Positions 45,685 to 56,576 of a DNA stretch of 64,000 nt are shown piece by piece (position 1 is the stretch's first letter; the number at the start of each line of letters is the position of its first letter). The stretch is taken from contig JAGTJL010000006.1 of assembly GCA_020746875.1 (NCBI GenBank), positions 2,046,001-2,110,000 on the forward strand, in the 5' to 3' direction. Source of the stretch: Rhexocercosporidium sp. MPI-PUGE-AT-0058. Its lineage: Eukaryota > Ascomycota > Leotiomycetes > Helotiales. A program made the translations under genes and the position numbers. The notes beneath the pieces are model-generated. The model saw only the letters and a list, made by a program, of their open reading frames with translations, was not told the origin of the DNA and did no database searches.

Positions 45685-47928
45685 ATGTTGCCTCTGGCTG
45701 GACTTAGGCGGTTCCTCGCATCACATACCGAGATGTCTTCAGCAAGAAATCAACCAAGTCAAGGCTTCCCCGCCGTACCGACAACTCTCAACGCCGGCGA
45801 GCATGAGCTGCGAGACTGGCCTCCCAACTACTCACATCCTCCTAACACCACACCTTACTTCACACCATATCTCGGCCTTCGAGCAAGATTATCGCAAGTA
45901 TGGATAAATCGGTGGACAGTTCTCTTGCTCCTCATCATTTGCCGACTACTCCTCGCCACCAAGGACCTTACCTATGACATCTCGAACGCCAAACAAGAAG
46001 CATTATCAGCATGCACGAGCGTGGAGAAGGTCGGTAGTGCCATGGCATCCATGCCTCATTACCTTTCTGATGGAGTGAATGACCTCGCTGCTGAGGGTGT
46101 CACGAGCGCAGTGAACGGGTTGATGAGCATGCTGCTCATGTCCGTCACTGCAGTCGAGGAGATTGTCCTCTTCGTCATCCATATGATGACATCAACTTAC
46201 CTGTGTCTCATTACTTTGGCTGTCTCGGGAAGTCTGCACGTTGCTCTCGACATGATCGAAAAGGTTGGAGATTTTGTCAACAAGACTATTGGCGACATTA
46301 CCAGTGGCATGACAAGTGAGATCGGAGACTTTGAAAAGGGCTTCAACTCATTCCTCAGCGATATCAATATCGGCGGCATCTTCGGAAGCTCGAAGGATCC
46401 CCCAAAGATCGATCTGACTTCTTCCATCGACAAACTGAAGTCCATTCAGCTTGACACCAATGTTTTGGACTCCGACATCGCCAAGCTCAATGCGTCGATT
46501 CCAAATTTCGATCAGGTCCAAAATTTCACCGACAATGTTATTCGTTTCCCATTCCAGGAGGTCAAGAAGCTCATGAACGAATCCCTAGTCGCATACAAGT
46601 TCGACAAGTCAGTCTTCCCAGTCGCACAAAAGGAGGCCTTGACATTCTGCTCTGACAGTCCTGCTATTGACAACTTCTTCGACGGTCTCATCAAGGTTGT
46701 CAAGAAGTCCAAGATCATCTTCCTGACAGTCCTCTCGATTCTTGCTGTTGCGGTCTGCGTTCCAATGGCATACCGCGAAATCTGGAGATGGCGACAAATG
46801 CAGCAGCGGTCTATCATGCTTCAAAAGAGCGCCTTCGACCCCATGGATGTCATCTACATCGCCTCGCGACCATATACAACAACTGCTGGTATCAAGTTAT
46901 CCTCAAAGTTCAAGTCAACTAAGCGCCAGATCCTCTCGCGTTGGTTCGTCGCGTATGCCACAACTCTTCCAGCACTTTTCGTCCTCGCACTTGGCTTGGC
47001 TGGACTCTTCAGCTGTCTCTGTCAATATATTGTCCTGAAGGTTGTCGAGAAAGAAGTTCCTGCGCTTGCAAGTGAGGTGGGCAACTTCACCGGCGTGGTC
47101 GTGCTAGCACTCAACAATGCCTCTATGGCTTGGTCTACATCTGCCAACGAGGTCATCGCAAGCACCAACAAGGAGATCAACAGCGACGTTTTCGGCTGGG
47201 TTAATACCACAACTACAGCTGTGAACGGTACTCTCAATACCTTCACTGATGAGATGGGCAAAGCCTTGAATGTTACTTTCGGCGGTACCATCCTCTACGA
47301 CCCTATCAAGGAAGTTCTCAACTGCTTGATTGGACTCAAGATTGCTGGCATCCAGAAAGGTCTCACCTGGGTCTCGGATCACGCTCATGTCGACTTCCCC
47401 CTCTTCAAACCAGATGTCTTCTCCCTTGGCGCAGCAGCAAGCATAGCATCCGATTCCAAATCAACCGACTCCTTCCTCTCCTCTCCAGGCAGCGTAGCAA
47501 GCGACGACATCACCGGCGCCGTTATCAAAGTCTCCCTCAAGCTACAAGAAGCCATCAAGGAGGAAGTATTCATCTCACTCGCCCTGATCGGCGTCTATGT
47601 CCTCATCGTACTCATCGGCCTAGCGCGCGTCCTTTTCGGCTTCTTAGGCCGCGACAAGACACGAGCAGAAGGCGGGCCGAGTTTCACCGGCGACAACAGA
47701 ACCCCCATATCTCCTCGCTCGCCAAACAGAGGCGATATGTCAATGTTCCCAGCTTTCGGCGCACCCGTCAGCTCGATATACCCGACGCGAAGCAACGGCG
47801 ACGCATGGGCAACAAGCGAACCTCATGACGAGAAGATGGGCGCCGTGGGCCATCGCAGTGTCGAGGCTAGTGTTAAGCCTGGGCACGAGAGAGCGAGCAG
47901 CTATGGGTATTTGGATGGGAAGCACTGA
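45685..47928 (+). CDS. PRM1: Plasma membrane fusion protein PRM1
   Basis: Single exon, 747 residues from ATG 45685 (a start at 45733 is possible). The family block TPYFTPYLGLRARLSQVWIN precedes the first membrane helix (about 74-90). Further helices lie near 155-185, 342-362, 423-452 and 628-652. Two large extracellular loops with many N-glycosylation sites separate them, and a Ser/Pro-rich cytosolic tail ends the protein. WRWRQMQQRS and SAFDPMDVIYIASRP after helix 3 are conserved. Prm1 is a multi-pass protein that helps plasma membranes merge during mating and, in filamentous fungi, hyphal fusion. Expression is normally pheromone-induced; I could not pinpoint response elements. Confidence 0.94.
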   Translation: MLPLAGLRRFLASHTEMSSARNQPSQGFPAVPTTLNAGEHELRDWPPNYSHPPNTTPYFTPYLGLRARLSQVWINRWTVLLLLIICRLLLATKDLTYDISNAKQEALSACTSVEKVGSAMASMPHYLSDGVNDLAAEGVTSAVNGLMSMLLMSVTAVEEIVLFVIHMMTSTYLCLITLAVSGSLHVALDMIEKVGDFVNKTIGDITSGMTSEIGDFEKGFNSFLSDINIGGIFGSSKDPPKIDLTSSIDKLKSIQLDTNVLDSDIAKLNASIPNFDQVQNFTDNVIRFPFQEVKKLMNESLVAYKFDKSVFPVAQKEALTFCSDSPAIDNFFDGLIKVVKKSKIIFLTVLSILAVAVCVPMAYREIWRWRQMQQRSIMLQKSAFDPMDVIYIASRPYTTTAGIKLSSKFKSTKRQILSRWFVAYATTLPALFVLALGLAGLFSCLCQYIVLKVVEKEVPALASEVGNFTGVVVLALNNASMAWSTSANEVIASTNKEINSDVFGWVNTTTTAVNGTLNTFTDEMGKALNVTFGGTILYDPIKEVLNCLIGLKIAGIQKGLTWVSDHAHVDFPLFKPDVFSLGAAASIASDSKSTDSFLSSPGSVASDDITGAVIKVSLKLQEAIKEEVFISLALIGVYVLIVLIGLARVLFGFLGRDKTRAEGGPSFTGDNRTPISPRSPNRGDMSMFPAFGAPVSSIYPTRSNGDAWATSEPHDEKMGAVGHRSVEASVKPGHERASSYGYLDGKH

Positions 47929-48610
47929 TTTACAAAAAAATCTCTTTTGCATCAGTGATGATGGCTTGGGCTGGTCCTCAATGCCTCTTGGGTCGTTTTT
48001 TGGCGTTTGCTTTATGCATAGAGGGGTCTGGGCCCGGCACAGCAGGGAACATTGGGATTGGAGTTTTCTTGCCTTGCTTGATTCCCTCTTTTGTACGGCG
48101 AGCGAGCGAGCGAGCGGGGCTAGGATGTGTCCTACAAGCCTCTGCTTCTTGATCTTTGCGTTGCATTGCATTCAATTTCCAGAGTCAGTTAGTCGGTCAA
48201 TGGATGGATGGATACCCAAGTAGTTGTCAATCAGAAGACACGCTTCAAGAGCCGAGCCGAGCAGAGGATGGCTGTCAGGAGGGAAAGAAAGACAGGACAG
48301 TGGTACATATTTTTTTGACGGTGGAGATATTCATTCGAGCTTTGGCGGAAGGTGGACACTTTTTTCTTCTCATACATTCTCTAGATATTTATTTAGGTTT
48401 GCTTGGTTTGGCTTGGGGATGAGTTAGACCTTTGAAAGTAGGATAGGAGAAGAATGAATATCTATGATACTGTCAATTTTGCTGTTTGATGTCTTTGTGT
48501 GGGTGTGTGACTTTGATGCTGATTTGTGATCTGGTGTGATGGGGTTGTGTGGTGTGGGTGTCAAGGAGAGGGGAAGGCAGGGAAGGAAGGGAAGTACCTT
48601 TCTTCTATTC
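47929..48610. other. 3' region of PRM1
   Basis: Terminator region. It contains a small GAGC/GCGA-rich run (about 48101-48118), GGAT repeats near 48200 and GT-rich sequence. No gene is seen. Confidence 0.45.
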
Positions 48611-49470
48611 CCGCATTGTTGATTCTTACTTTGATGACATTGGTTTAGTTCATGTAGCACTGTACCAAAGGAAAAGTTCTACGGAGTTTGGGGGAAGAGA
48701 GGGGTTTTGTGGAATAGGGGATAGGCGTATGGTGGATTGTTGGTGTGTTGGTGTATCACTATGTATTGTGTGAATGTCGTGGTCTGATCTCGCTACTTTG
48801 CTTTGGATTTGAGTACAGTACAGTACAGCATCAGGACCAGGGGAAAGGATCTAGGAGCAAGAGGAATCGAGGCACCGAGGAAAGTGAAGTATTACGTGAG
48901 GTTGGATGGGATGAGGTGAGGTATGAGGTATGAGGTATTGGGGATTGGGATCGCGTTGCTGGTTGTGGATGTCGTGGGTTGGTTTTGTTACTTTAGTCGT
49001 TGACTTTGAGGACTATACCTGGGAGAAGGGGGGTAGGATGGTTCACGGGCATTGGAAGAAGTGAGGGATCTCGGGGGATGTGGTAGGGTGAGGAGTTTGG
49101 GACTCGAATATATGGTGGGTACTAGAAGGGTTGAATGTCGTGTGCTGGATTTGCTACTTGTGAGTCTTCAATATTAAATATAGTATTACTGTACCTGGGG
49201 AAACTTAAGAACGAAATCATAGGGCTTAGAGGCAATGAGGAATACATTATATCGTGGACGACGAGTTGGGGATTGACTGTATGATGAGTGGGTAGCTGGG
49301 TTGGTTTATTGTGTATTCTGTGAAGGTCGTAGGTCTGTTTCGCTACATTGATGTGTCTTGCTAGATTAAAGAAAAGGATCTAGGGGAATGGAGGAAGTGA
49401 GGAATCTTGCGCGTCCAATGCCCTGGGCGGAGAAAGGGTTCGGATCCATCTTGAATGTCGTGGAGAATTT
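48611..49470. repeat. Degenerate tandem repeat array, units about 130-200 bp
   Basis: The motif GAATGTCGTGG or a variant recurs at 48772, 48968, 49133, 49322 and 49453. After it, in similar order, come a TTTxGCTACTTTG-like block, a GTACCTGGGGAAA-like block, GAGGAAGTGAGGAATC, and often TATGGTGGGTA. A partial unit precedes the first anchor from about 48616. Units are diverged, so this is an old array. No protein-coding frame spans it. Confidence 0.7.
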
Positions 49471-49664
49471 ATAGACAATGAATTGTGGTAAGTTTCGAAG
49501 AAGAAAAAACGAAAAAGAGAGAGAGGTCGGGAATCGTATGATTCGTGTTGCTTGATGTTCTAAAACCCTTTGACGACATTGTGAAAATACTGTCCAGCAA
49601 TGCTAGCGCGTTCCCGACTGGGAAGTCGCGATACCCACCCGCTTGTGCCCACTTCTGCAATTGC

Positions 49665-50459
49665 TTAAACTCTACTTACAGAACACCAAAACCGGAGTCC
49701 CAAAACTTCCGTTTTAAATAATGTCTTGTATTCTCTCTGCCATGCTTGATGTGCATATATGGCAGCCCATATCTCCTCGTCGAGATAATCCCGAGACTGA
49801 TATCTAATCATGACCACGCCCACGCCCGCATCTCCCAGGCACAGAAAGACGAAAATACAGGTAATGACGCTCACCAACGTAGCAAAAGGCACCAAAGCCA
49901 TACAGTATAAGACGGCCAGGCACGTACGTATGCTCAAGTTCATCACGTCTGGATATATCATACCCCAGCGGAGGAGACAGAGCAAGTACACTTTCCATAA
50001 CATGAACAAGGACATGCCAACCGCGTAGATGCCAGCCTCGTAGAAAATGATTTGATTTGCTACGGTCTGCTTGTTCGTACTCCTAGTCGGGTGATCAGCG
50101 AAGAGCTTGAAGCAGTGCTGTTTGCATGAACACAGCCTGTCTCTGGGGCTGTCGCTGTTGCTGTGGATTGTCTCTGCCATGCAGACAAAGCTGAGGATGA
50201 ATATCCACCAAGCAAGACACTTTACTGTGAGGAAGTACAGTAGGGATAGTACAGGAGTACTTGGTGCCGCGGGGGTGTATATGAGGAGGGGCAGTTGGAC
50301 ACAACTAGAAAGCATTGTGATTCCCATTATCCATTGGTAGGGCTGTGACGCCGTGTCCAGTGCCCAGAATAATGCAGCTGACGACCCTTGTTTCTCGACT
50401 TCTGGCGTCTTGATAAGGGGAGACCTTTTTTGGTGCCTGGAAAAGTGCCAATTTGACAT
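49665..50459 (-). CDS. Hypothetical multi-pass membrane protein
   Basis: I do not recognise the family. The single frame of 264 residues begins MSNWHFSRHQKRSPLIKTPE and has about four hydrophobic helices: ILSFVCMAETI region, AGIYAVGMSLFMLWKVYLLC, LAVLYCMALVPFATLV and ITCIFVFLCLGDAGVGVVM. It ends with DYLDEEIWAAIYAHQAWQRE. The last codons contain a perfect GTAAGT donor overlapping TTCTGTAAGTAG, so the true C-terminus may lie in a further exon downstream (possible acceptor GGACAG near 49594). It sits alone beside the repeat array, which suggests a fast-evolving lineage-specific gene. Confidence 0.55.
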   Translation of the reverse strand: MSNWHFSRHQKRSPLIKTPEVEKQGSSAALFWALDTASQPYQWIMGITMLSSCVQLPLLIYTPAAPSTPVLSLLYFLTVKCLAWWIFILSFVCMAETIHSNSDSPRDRLCSCKQHCFKLFADHPTRSTNKQTVANQIIFYEAGIYAVGMSLFMLWKVYLLCLLRWGMIYPDVMNLSIRTCLAVLYCMALVPFATLVSVITCIFVFLCLGDAGVGVVMIRYQSRDYLDEEIWAAIYAHQAWQREYKTLFKTEVLGLRFWCSVSRV

Positions 50460-51386
50460 GTATCTGTGTGATCGGAGGGGATTGGAGAATTTTTGGTATT
50501 GATGGTGATTGGAAATTTCAGATTTGAAGTAGCCTGGGTGACGACGGGATGTGTGGTTTGTGTTGTGGAGATTCTCCTGTTAGTACTACCTAAGTTAGTT
50601 AGTTGGAATGTAGCGCTCCTCTGCGAGCCGCACACCGTAACGCGGGCCTGCAAAGCCGTACTCTCTACCTTCCCGTGGTACAGGCTGTAATCGCTCGATT
50701 TATTCGTGATAGCTGAAAAGAGACGTATCGAAGGTTATTATAAGTAGAAGGAAAGAAAAGGCTTGCTTTCGGGCTCGATTGACAGGGATTTTCAGGACAA
50801 TTTTATATTTGTGTATTCGTACACAAACGATTTCTAGGAATTTACGACCGTCGCCTTCTCCTCTTTCGTTCGAATGTTTAACGACTATTATCTCGAACTA
50901 CTTACGGCTTATTGCTTTGCTATCTCTTAGCCGGTAACTTTCTTTGCCCTTTAATTAAAGATATATGCTCGGACTAGCAGATAGTATAATAAAAGAAGTA
51001 CATCGACTGAGACTGAGAGTGCAAGGGATATATAAGAAGGTGACTTTAAGACTTACGACCCGGAGGGAGTATAAGATGAAGAAGGTAAAAGAAGAAGTAA
51101 GAGAGTCCAGAGAGCTAGTTTCTTTGAATTGGATTTGTATGTGCGTGTTAAGACTATCTAGGTTCAGTAGGGTTAGAACCTTAATCGGAGTATGCTCTCT
51201 TTTCTTTACTTTTAACGCAATTATTTCAACTGGCGGAGATAAGCGCAGTAGTTCTCTTGCTTATACAGCCACCGATTCTGCTTTTTAAGGGAATACTTTA
51301 TATATAAGTCCTTAACTTATCACGCCTTTATGGCCGCTGAGGGGCCTTCGGTGGTTGCGCACCGCCAGACGAAAATAACTAACTTA

Positions 51387-51469
51387 TCATCAGCATCATC
51401 AGCATCATCAGCATCATCAGCATCATCAGCATCATCAGCATCATCATCATCATCAGCATCATCATCACC
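51387..51469. repeat. (CATCATCAG)n nonanucleotide repeat
   Basis: About six regular CATCATCAG units, then a run of CAT and further CAG-containing units. In one frame it reads Ser-Ser-Ala repeats, but the flanking frame is short and I do not call it coding. Confidence 0.85.
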
Positions 51470-51532
51470 ATACCACAACGCGTATACTACAGATTTCTTG
51501 TCCCGGGAAGATAAACAACTGGCCCTTGTATG

Positions 51533-51700
51533 GATGTCGGGAATTTCCTTCGGTACTTTGGGTCTTTGACATTGATTACAGGACCAGGGGAAAGAATTTA
51601 CTGGGCTTGGAGAAAGTGGCTAGTATCGTGGGATGAGGGAGGGGTTCGAGACTGGTCTGAGTAGACGGTGGGTACTGTGGGGATTTGACTAAGGAGAAGT
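51533..51700. repeat. Detached copy of the 48.6-49.5 kb repeat unit
   Basis: It begins GATGTCGGGAATTTCC and has the same order of blocks as the array, including an exact 15-mer AGGACCAGGGGAAAG shared with 48833-48847, and later GACGGTGGGTACTG. About 2 kb of unrelated sequence separates it from the array. Confidence 0.65.
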
Positions 51701-53437
51701 AGAAAACAAAAGAACCCTTGATGCGGAAATTACGATAGAAGAGGTCCTTCAAGTACCTCAAGAGGCAAAGGGGGGGTGTAATTCAGCGAATGGTTTGAGG
51801 ACAGTCTGCGAGACAAGGGTCTCTCAGGATGGTCGAGGGACGATTTCCCTCGCAGATGGTCTTTAAATCAAAAGATAATCCTCGAATCCCCTTCAGATAG
51901 TTCTTTTTTTAATAAAAAAGGAACAATTGAGGATAGTAACGAAATAACTGCCTAGATGCCTCATTTGTCTAGAATCCTACACCACTTGTTTCGCTACAAG
52001 GAGTACAAGCCGCATATGCATTACAGTAGCTCTTTCCCCTATCCTACGCTGACTCTTCTCATCCAACTAAGCAGAAGGTATACCTATACGGCTCCCGGTG
52101 GACCTCTTACTCCTCCGCAAAATACCTCTTTCCCCTTCCCATGGTCCCGTTTTACTTTCCTATATGACTCCCTACTTTCCTTCGACCTGGTTCGAGTAGC
52201 TCTTTTCCGTCTTCTGACCTTCCGCCCCTGTTCCCGCATATATAGGTGAGTGCCTCTTACATCGACGTCTCCTCGAAGTATTGTCTCATAGACACTCCGC
52301 TTCCTGGGTGTGTTGCGAGCCAAAGGAGCGATAAGTAAAGAGTTGTGAATATATGAGGTCCTTAAGTAGAAGTCTAATCTTTAATCCGCTCCTTCGCCTC
52401 TTGTATTCCACGATAATTACTCTTAGTACCACATGTGTACGTAAATGTGAATGTGAGAGCCGTGAATTCGTCTCGTTACTTTTATTACGTGTATGTGTAT
52501 AGAGCTCGTAGTGCTGGTAGTGCTCTAGCCCTACCATGAGTAAGAGAAGGTTTCAGGAAAGTGCATGTAGAATCCAGTCAAGTCATAAATAAGACTACTA
52601 CTACTACTGTCAAGTTCGACGACAGTAATAAGTGCACAGCCAAATAGGACGAACGAAAGAACAGTTCGTCAACCAATATATCACGGCCAAAAAAAGGAAA
52701 GGTAGTGAAGCATAGGTAAGCAAGAACCTCATCTCTCAAAAATATATTTCCGTCCATCAATCAATCCATTCATCACCGAAAAAGTAAAGCACACTCCCTC
52801 CTATCCTCTAGAAGTAATGTGACAAAAGGTCGAACATAAGGTAGAGCTCGCATGCATGTTTCTATCCTCCTCGGGCACGCCTCCGTAGATCACAAGACGA
52901 CCGCCTCGCATTGCGTCGTATCTCAACTCGTTTGAACGGTCTCATCCACCCATCCATGTTTCCATGTTTCCATCCTTCCTTACAAGCCTCGACTCGGCAT
53001 TTCCCTCCCGCATTCTACCCCCCCCGCCCTTGCCCGTTCTCCAACAGTGATCTACCATGCCCACCAATCCATCCCTCCATCAACCCATATCTTACAAGCA
53101 GAATGTGCGTGTAAACCAAGCCAAAGAGCAACAGGGAAAGGAATCTTATTGCGTAAACGAAATCGAAAGAGTAAAATGCAACCTAATCCCTGATAACGCC
53201 ATGCTCAAAAAAATAGAACAGGTGAAGAAAGTAAGTACCGTACCCTGCCCGTCCCATCGGCTATGTAGTAAGTAGGTAGGAACTCATGAAAACATCATCG
53301 CCTAGGTAGTAGGAACAAGGGGGAGATTATGAAAAAGCAAAGGATCAGTGAGCCATTCCCTGAAACATTGATTGCGGCTCGGGAAGGAGATTATATTGCC
53401 CTTCTCCCTGTTCCTTCGAGAAATTCAAAACGGAAGC

Positions 53438-56400
53438 TCAGATATCAGGAGCAGTTTCATCTTCCTTTTTCCCTTCTTCACCAACGTCGTCCTCAGCTGC
53501 AGGTTCCTCAGCAGGTTCAGCTGCGATGGCATCGGCTTGTGTCATACCATTCTGCCTCTCCCAGACCTCTTTGCGTATCCGTTCATCCTTAAGCTTCCGA
53601 GCCCGCTCGACCTCCTCGAATCCGCCAGCTTTCTTGAGCTTGCCTTCTTCCACGAAGGAGCCCAATTCTTTTTGGAACTCGCCACCTCGACGACTCTCAA
53701 GTTCTTTCTGGCGTAGCTTTTCGGCGCGCTCGATGGCTTCGAGTCGGTTTTCGTGGTTCGGCTGTAAGGCTCGGACTTCACCTAGTACACCCTCCTTCGC
53801 TACCGAGGGATCGGCTGCCACAACGTGATTAAGTCCTCTTGAAAGCACGCGTGCTGCATTGGAAGATCCAGGTACATCCTTCATCTGCTCTTTGGTAGCC
53901 TGCTCAACAAGAGCAAATGTCTGAGCAGCCTTCTCGAGATCATCTTGGAGATCAGCAGCCAAATCCTCTTGCATGGTGAGCTCTTCCCTGTCGTTGCAAA
54001 CTGTCTCAAGTTCCTTCTCCCAGATCTTGGTCCAAACTGGTCGCTCACGCTTCAAGAAGTCTTGCATCTTCTTGAGTTCCATGGTGGCTTGAGATATATC
54101 TTTGGCCACGGTCTCGAGCTGTCGTGGAAGAGGACGAACACCGCGAAGAACGACATCCTTTCGAAGGTCTTCGACAATGTCTTGGAGGTCATCAACTTGG
54201 CCAACCAGCTTATCAGAATCTTCATTGAGGTTCTTCTTGCCCGAATTGACATATGCTCGTCCAGAGTCACCCTTCATATCAGGGATAGCAGCCTTAGCAG
54301 CTACAGTCTTGACGGAAGAAGCCTTTTGGCGGATGAGAGACATCGAGTTCTGAACGTCGGATTGAAACTCGGAATACACCTGGCGAATAACTGCAAGATC
54401 TCGGCGTATACCATGGAGTTCGTTAATCTGGTCTGCATTCTTGAACTTTGAAGGGCTGATAAGGGGTGCGTTGGATTTTTGATTGTCGATATAGGACACC
54501 CTTGAAGACGTGGGGGGCACGCTTGCTAGTCGTGCCATCTCTTTTGCCGCATCTTGTTGTCGATCTGAGACACGCTGAATGGTGGCTTGTTGGTCGTCGA
54601 CTGCAATCTTCACACCCTCAACCATCTTCTTAATCCCTCCGAGGCCTTCGTCGATGTGGCGTTTAACTTCATCTAGAACCTCGATATTCAGTACTAGCAC
54701 TGATCGGTCCTTGATATCGGCGAGATCCTCAAGTTCGTGGCGAACACCTGACACTGGGTCTTGGATATATATCTCGGGCAAATCAACTCCATTGTTGTGA
54801 GTATTCCAGGCGAATTTCTCGATAAAAGCCAACTGCAACCTTGCCATCGATAAGTCATTGTATCCGTCAGTAAAAACAAACTTTTTGACTTTGGTTTTGT
54901 ATTGCAAGAATACAGTCAGCTCTTTACCAGGTGGGGGGGACAGTTCGGGGGTAAAGTTTCGTTCCCGAGACGAGCGTGGTGGAGTTTGGTGAGAGGCAAT
55001 TACAGACTTTCCATCCTGGGGTGTTTCCGGGCGTGGTTCTTTGACTTCGTCCGGATGTTGGATGGGCAATGTCATAAGGACATCCGAAGGAGGGCCTTGC
55101 AAAGTTGCGCTTGGAGCATCGAAATCTGGAATTGGTTGTCTGATCTTGTCACTGGGAGTCTTGGCAAGTGGGCTATCATCTGCAGCCGCATCTGCGGGCT
55201 GTGGGAATATAGGAGGACCTGGCGAAGGTTCTTCGGATATTCGACTTGGAACACGAGCTGGAGAAACATCCACATTGAGACGGTTGGACTGTTGACGAAC
55301 ATGCCTCTGCTCTCCTCTGTTTTGTACAGCTCGCATAGATTCTCGAGCATCATTTCGTCCCCTATTCGGTATGGGAGAGTTCTGAGGAGGCGGAAGCATA
55401 GGTACACCATTAGGAGATGCACCCAGATGCTTTGAAATCTGGTACGCAGAATATCGTCTCGAAGCCCTCCTTTCAAGCTCTCCACCTCTCTGCAGAGCTG
55501 CAAGTGCATTTTGTTGTTTAGGCGGCAGAGGCGGGGGTGGGAAATTGTCCACACTGAGTTCATCTGGGCCAGACGGCTGTTGCACGGCCTGCCCATCTGC
55601 TGGGTATGGTGGTAAGACTGGCATACTTTGCATCGTTGCGCTCGAAAGTGTAGATTGATTTGAAGACAAAGACCCTCTGGATTGATCTCTTTCAGGTACA
55701 ATTCTCCGGCTTGAAGACGCAGAAGACATCCTTGGAGGGACAGAGGCCTCAATTTGGCTCATACTGTCCCTGTTATCTGAGCTTCCATCTTCCTTTCGAA
55801 AGTTATTCTGTATCCCTTGGTCCAGAAGTGTCGTGAGTCCGGTATTTGCACTCCCCACGCTACTGACACTGCTAGTCCTAGGCACGGAAGCATCGCCATT
55901 TGTATTCGTGCTTTCCCTAGCTTGCTTTTGCCGTAGTTTCTGCTGTTTTCGTTTCAGCCCGTGGAGTAAATTTATGATGATATCCCGTATTCTTGGTAGG
56001 TACTTCTCCAAGCTTTCCACGCTGGCCTCTTGACTGAGTGTTGACTCGAGTATGTGTCGTAGCAGCTCAGGGACGTTCCCCAGATCAGAAGTATCGACGT
56101 TGATTGCTGTGAACGCCCTGCAGGCTATATTGAACTCGTAACCTAGGCGCACATAGACATCTGAGACCTGCGCGTCGGTCGCTTGGTGGCGAGACCATTG
56201 TGTGAGGGTCTCGAGAAGCTGCTTTGTAGCTACCAGGAGGTGCGTCACACTCTTTTCGATCTGGGATAGAGGAGGAGCATTTTGACTTGTTTGAGGTGAT
56301 GGAGCAGCCTGATAATGCACATACGTCAGCATTTTATCCAGTCTGTAGTTCGAGATCGAGGATTTGTGCGTGAAGGAGCGACATGCGCTTCGAACCAGAA

Positions 56401-56576
56401 CTCACATTTTGTCTCCTGCTTCCATTTGGTACTGCTTTCCCCGAGGCCGAAGACGTCCGCGGCTGAGCACCAGGCCCTGGAGACATAGATCGAGCTGGCA
56501 CGTTTGGAGGTGGTCCTGGATCCGCGGCTGGAGACCGTCGCTGAATCGATCTTTGTGACGTTGGCGGCGCCTGCAT
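53438..56576 (-). CDS. BUD6: Polarity and actin regulator BUD6 (AIP3)
   Basis: Exon 1 (56576-56406) and exon 2 (56308-53438) over a 97-nt intron give 1013 residues. The N-terminus is Pro/Ser-rich (MQAPPTSQRSIQRRSPAADP). A conserved helical block with IEKSVTHLLVATKQLLETLT lies near residue 80. A long Pro/Ser/Arg-rich disordered middle is followed by the AIP3 core from about 515 (FLQYKTKVKKFVFTDGYNDL) with coiled coils running to about 930. The acidic C-terminus ends DETAPDI. Bud6 binds actin and formins, promotes actin nucleation at growth tips and belongs to the polarisome. Without exon 1 a model would start at a Met inside the intron. Confidence 0.93.

Larger units (their letters stand above)
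50460..53437. other. Gene-poor, partly AT-rich region
   Basis: About 3 kb with no recognised gene. About 50690-51330 is AT- and TpA-rich with short frames broken by stops, like old decayed sequence. It also holds a nonanucleotide repeat (51387-51469), an extra copy of the tandem-repeat unit (51533-51700) and a hairpin cluster (51806-51855). The last kilobase, with pyrimidine-rich and CATCCATC-like low-complexity sequence, is probably the 3' region of BUD6. Confidence 0.45.
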
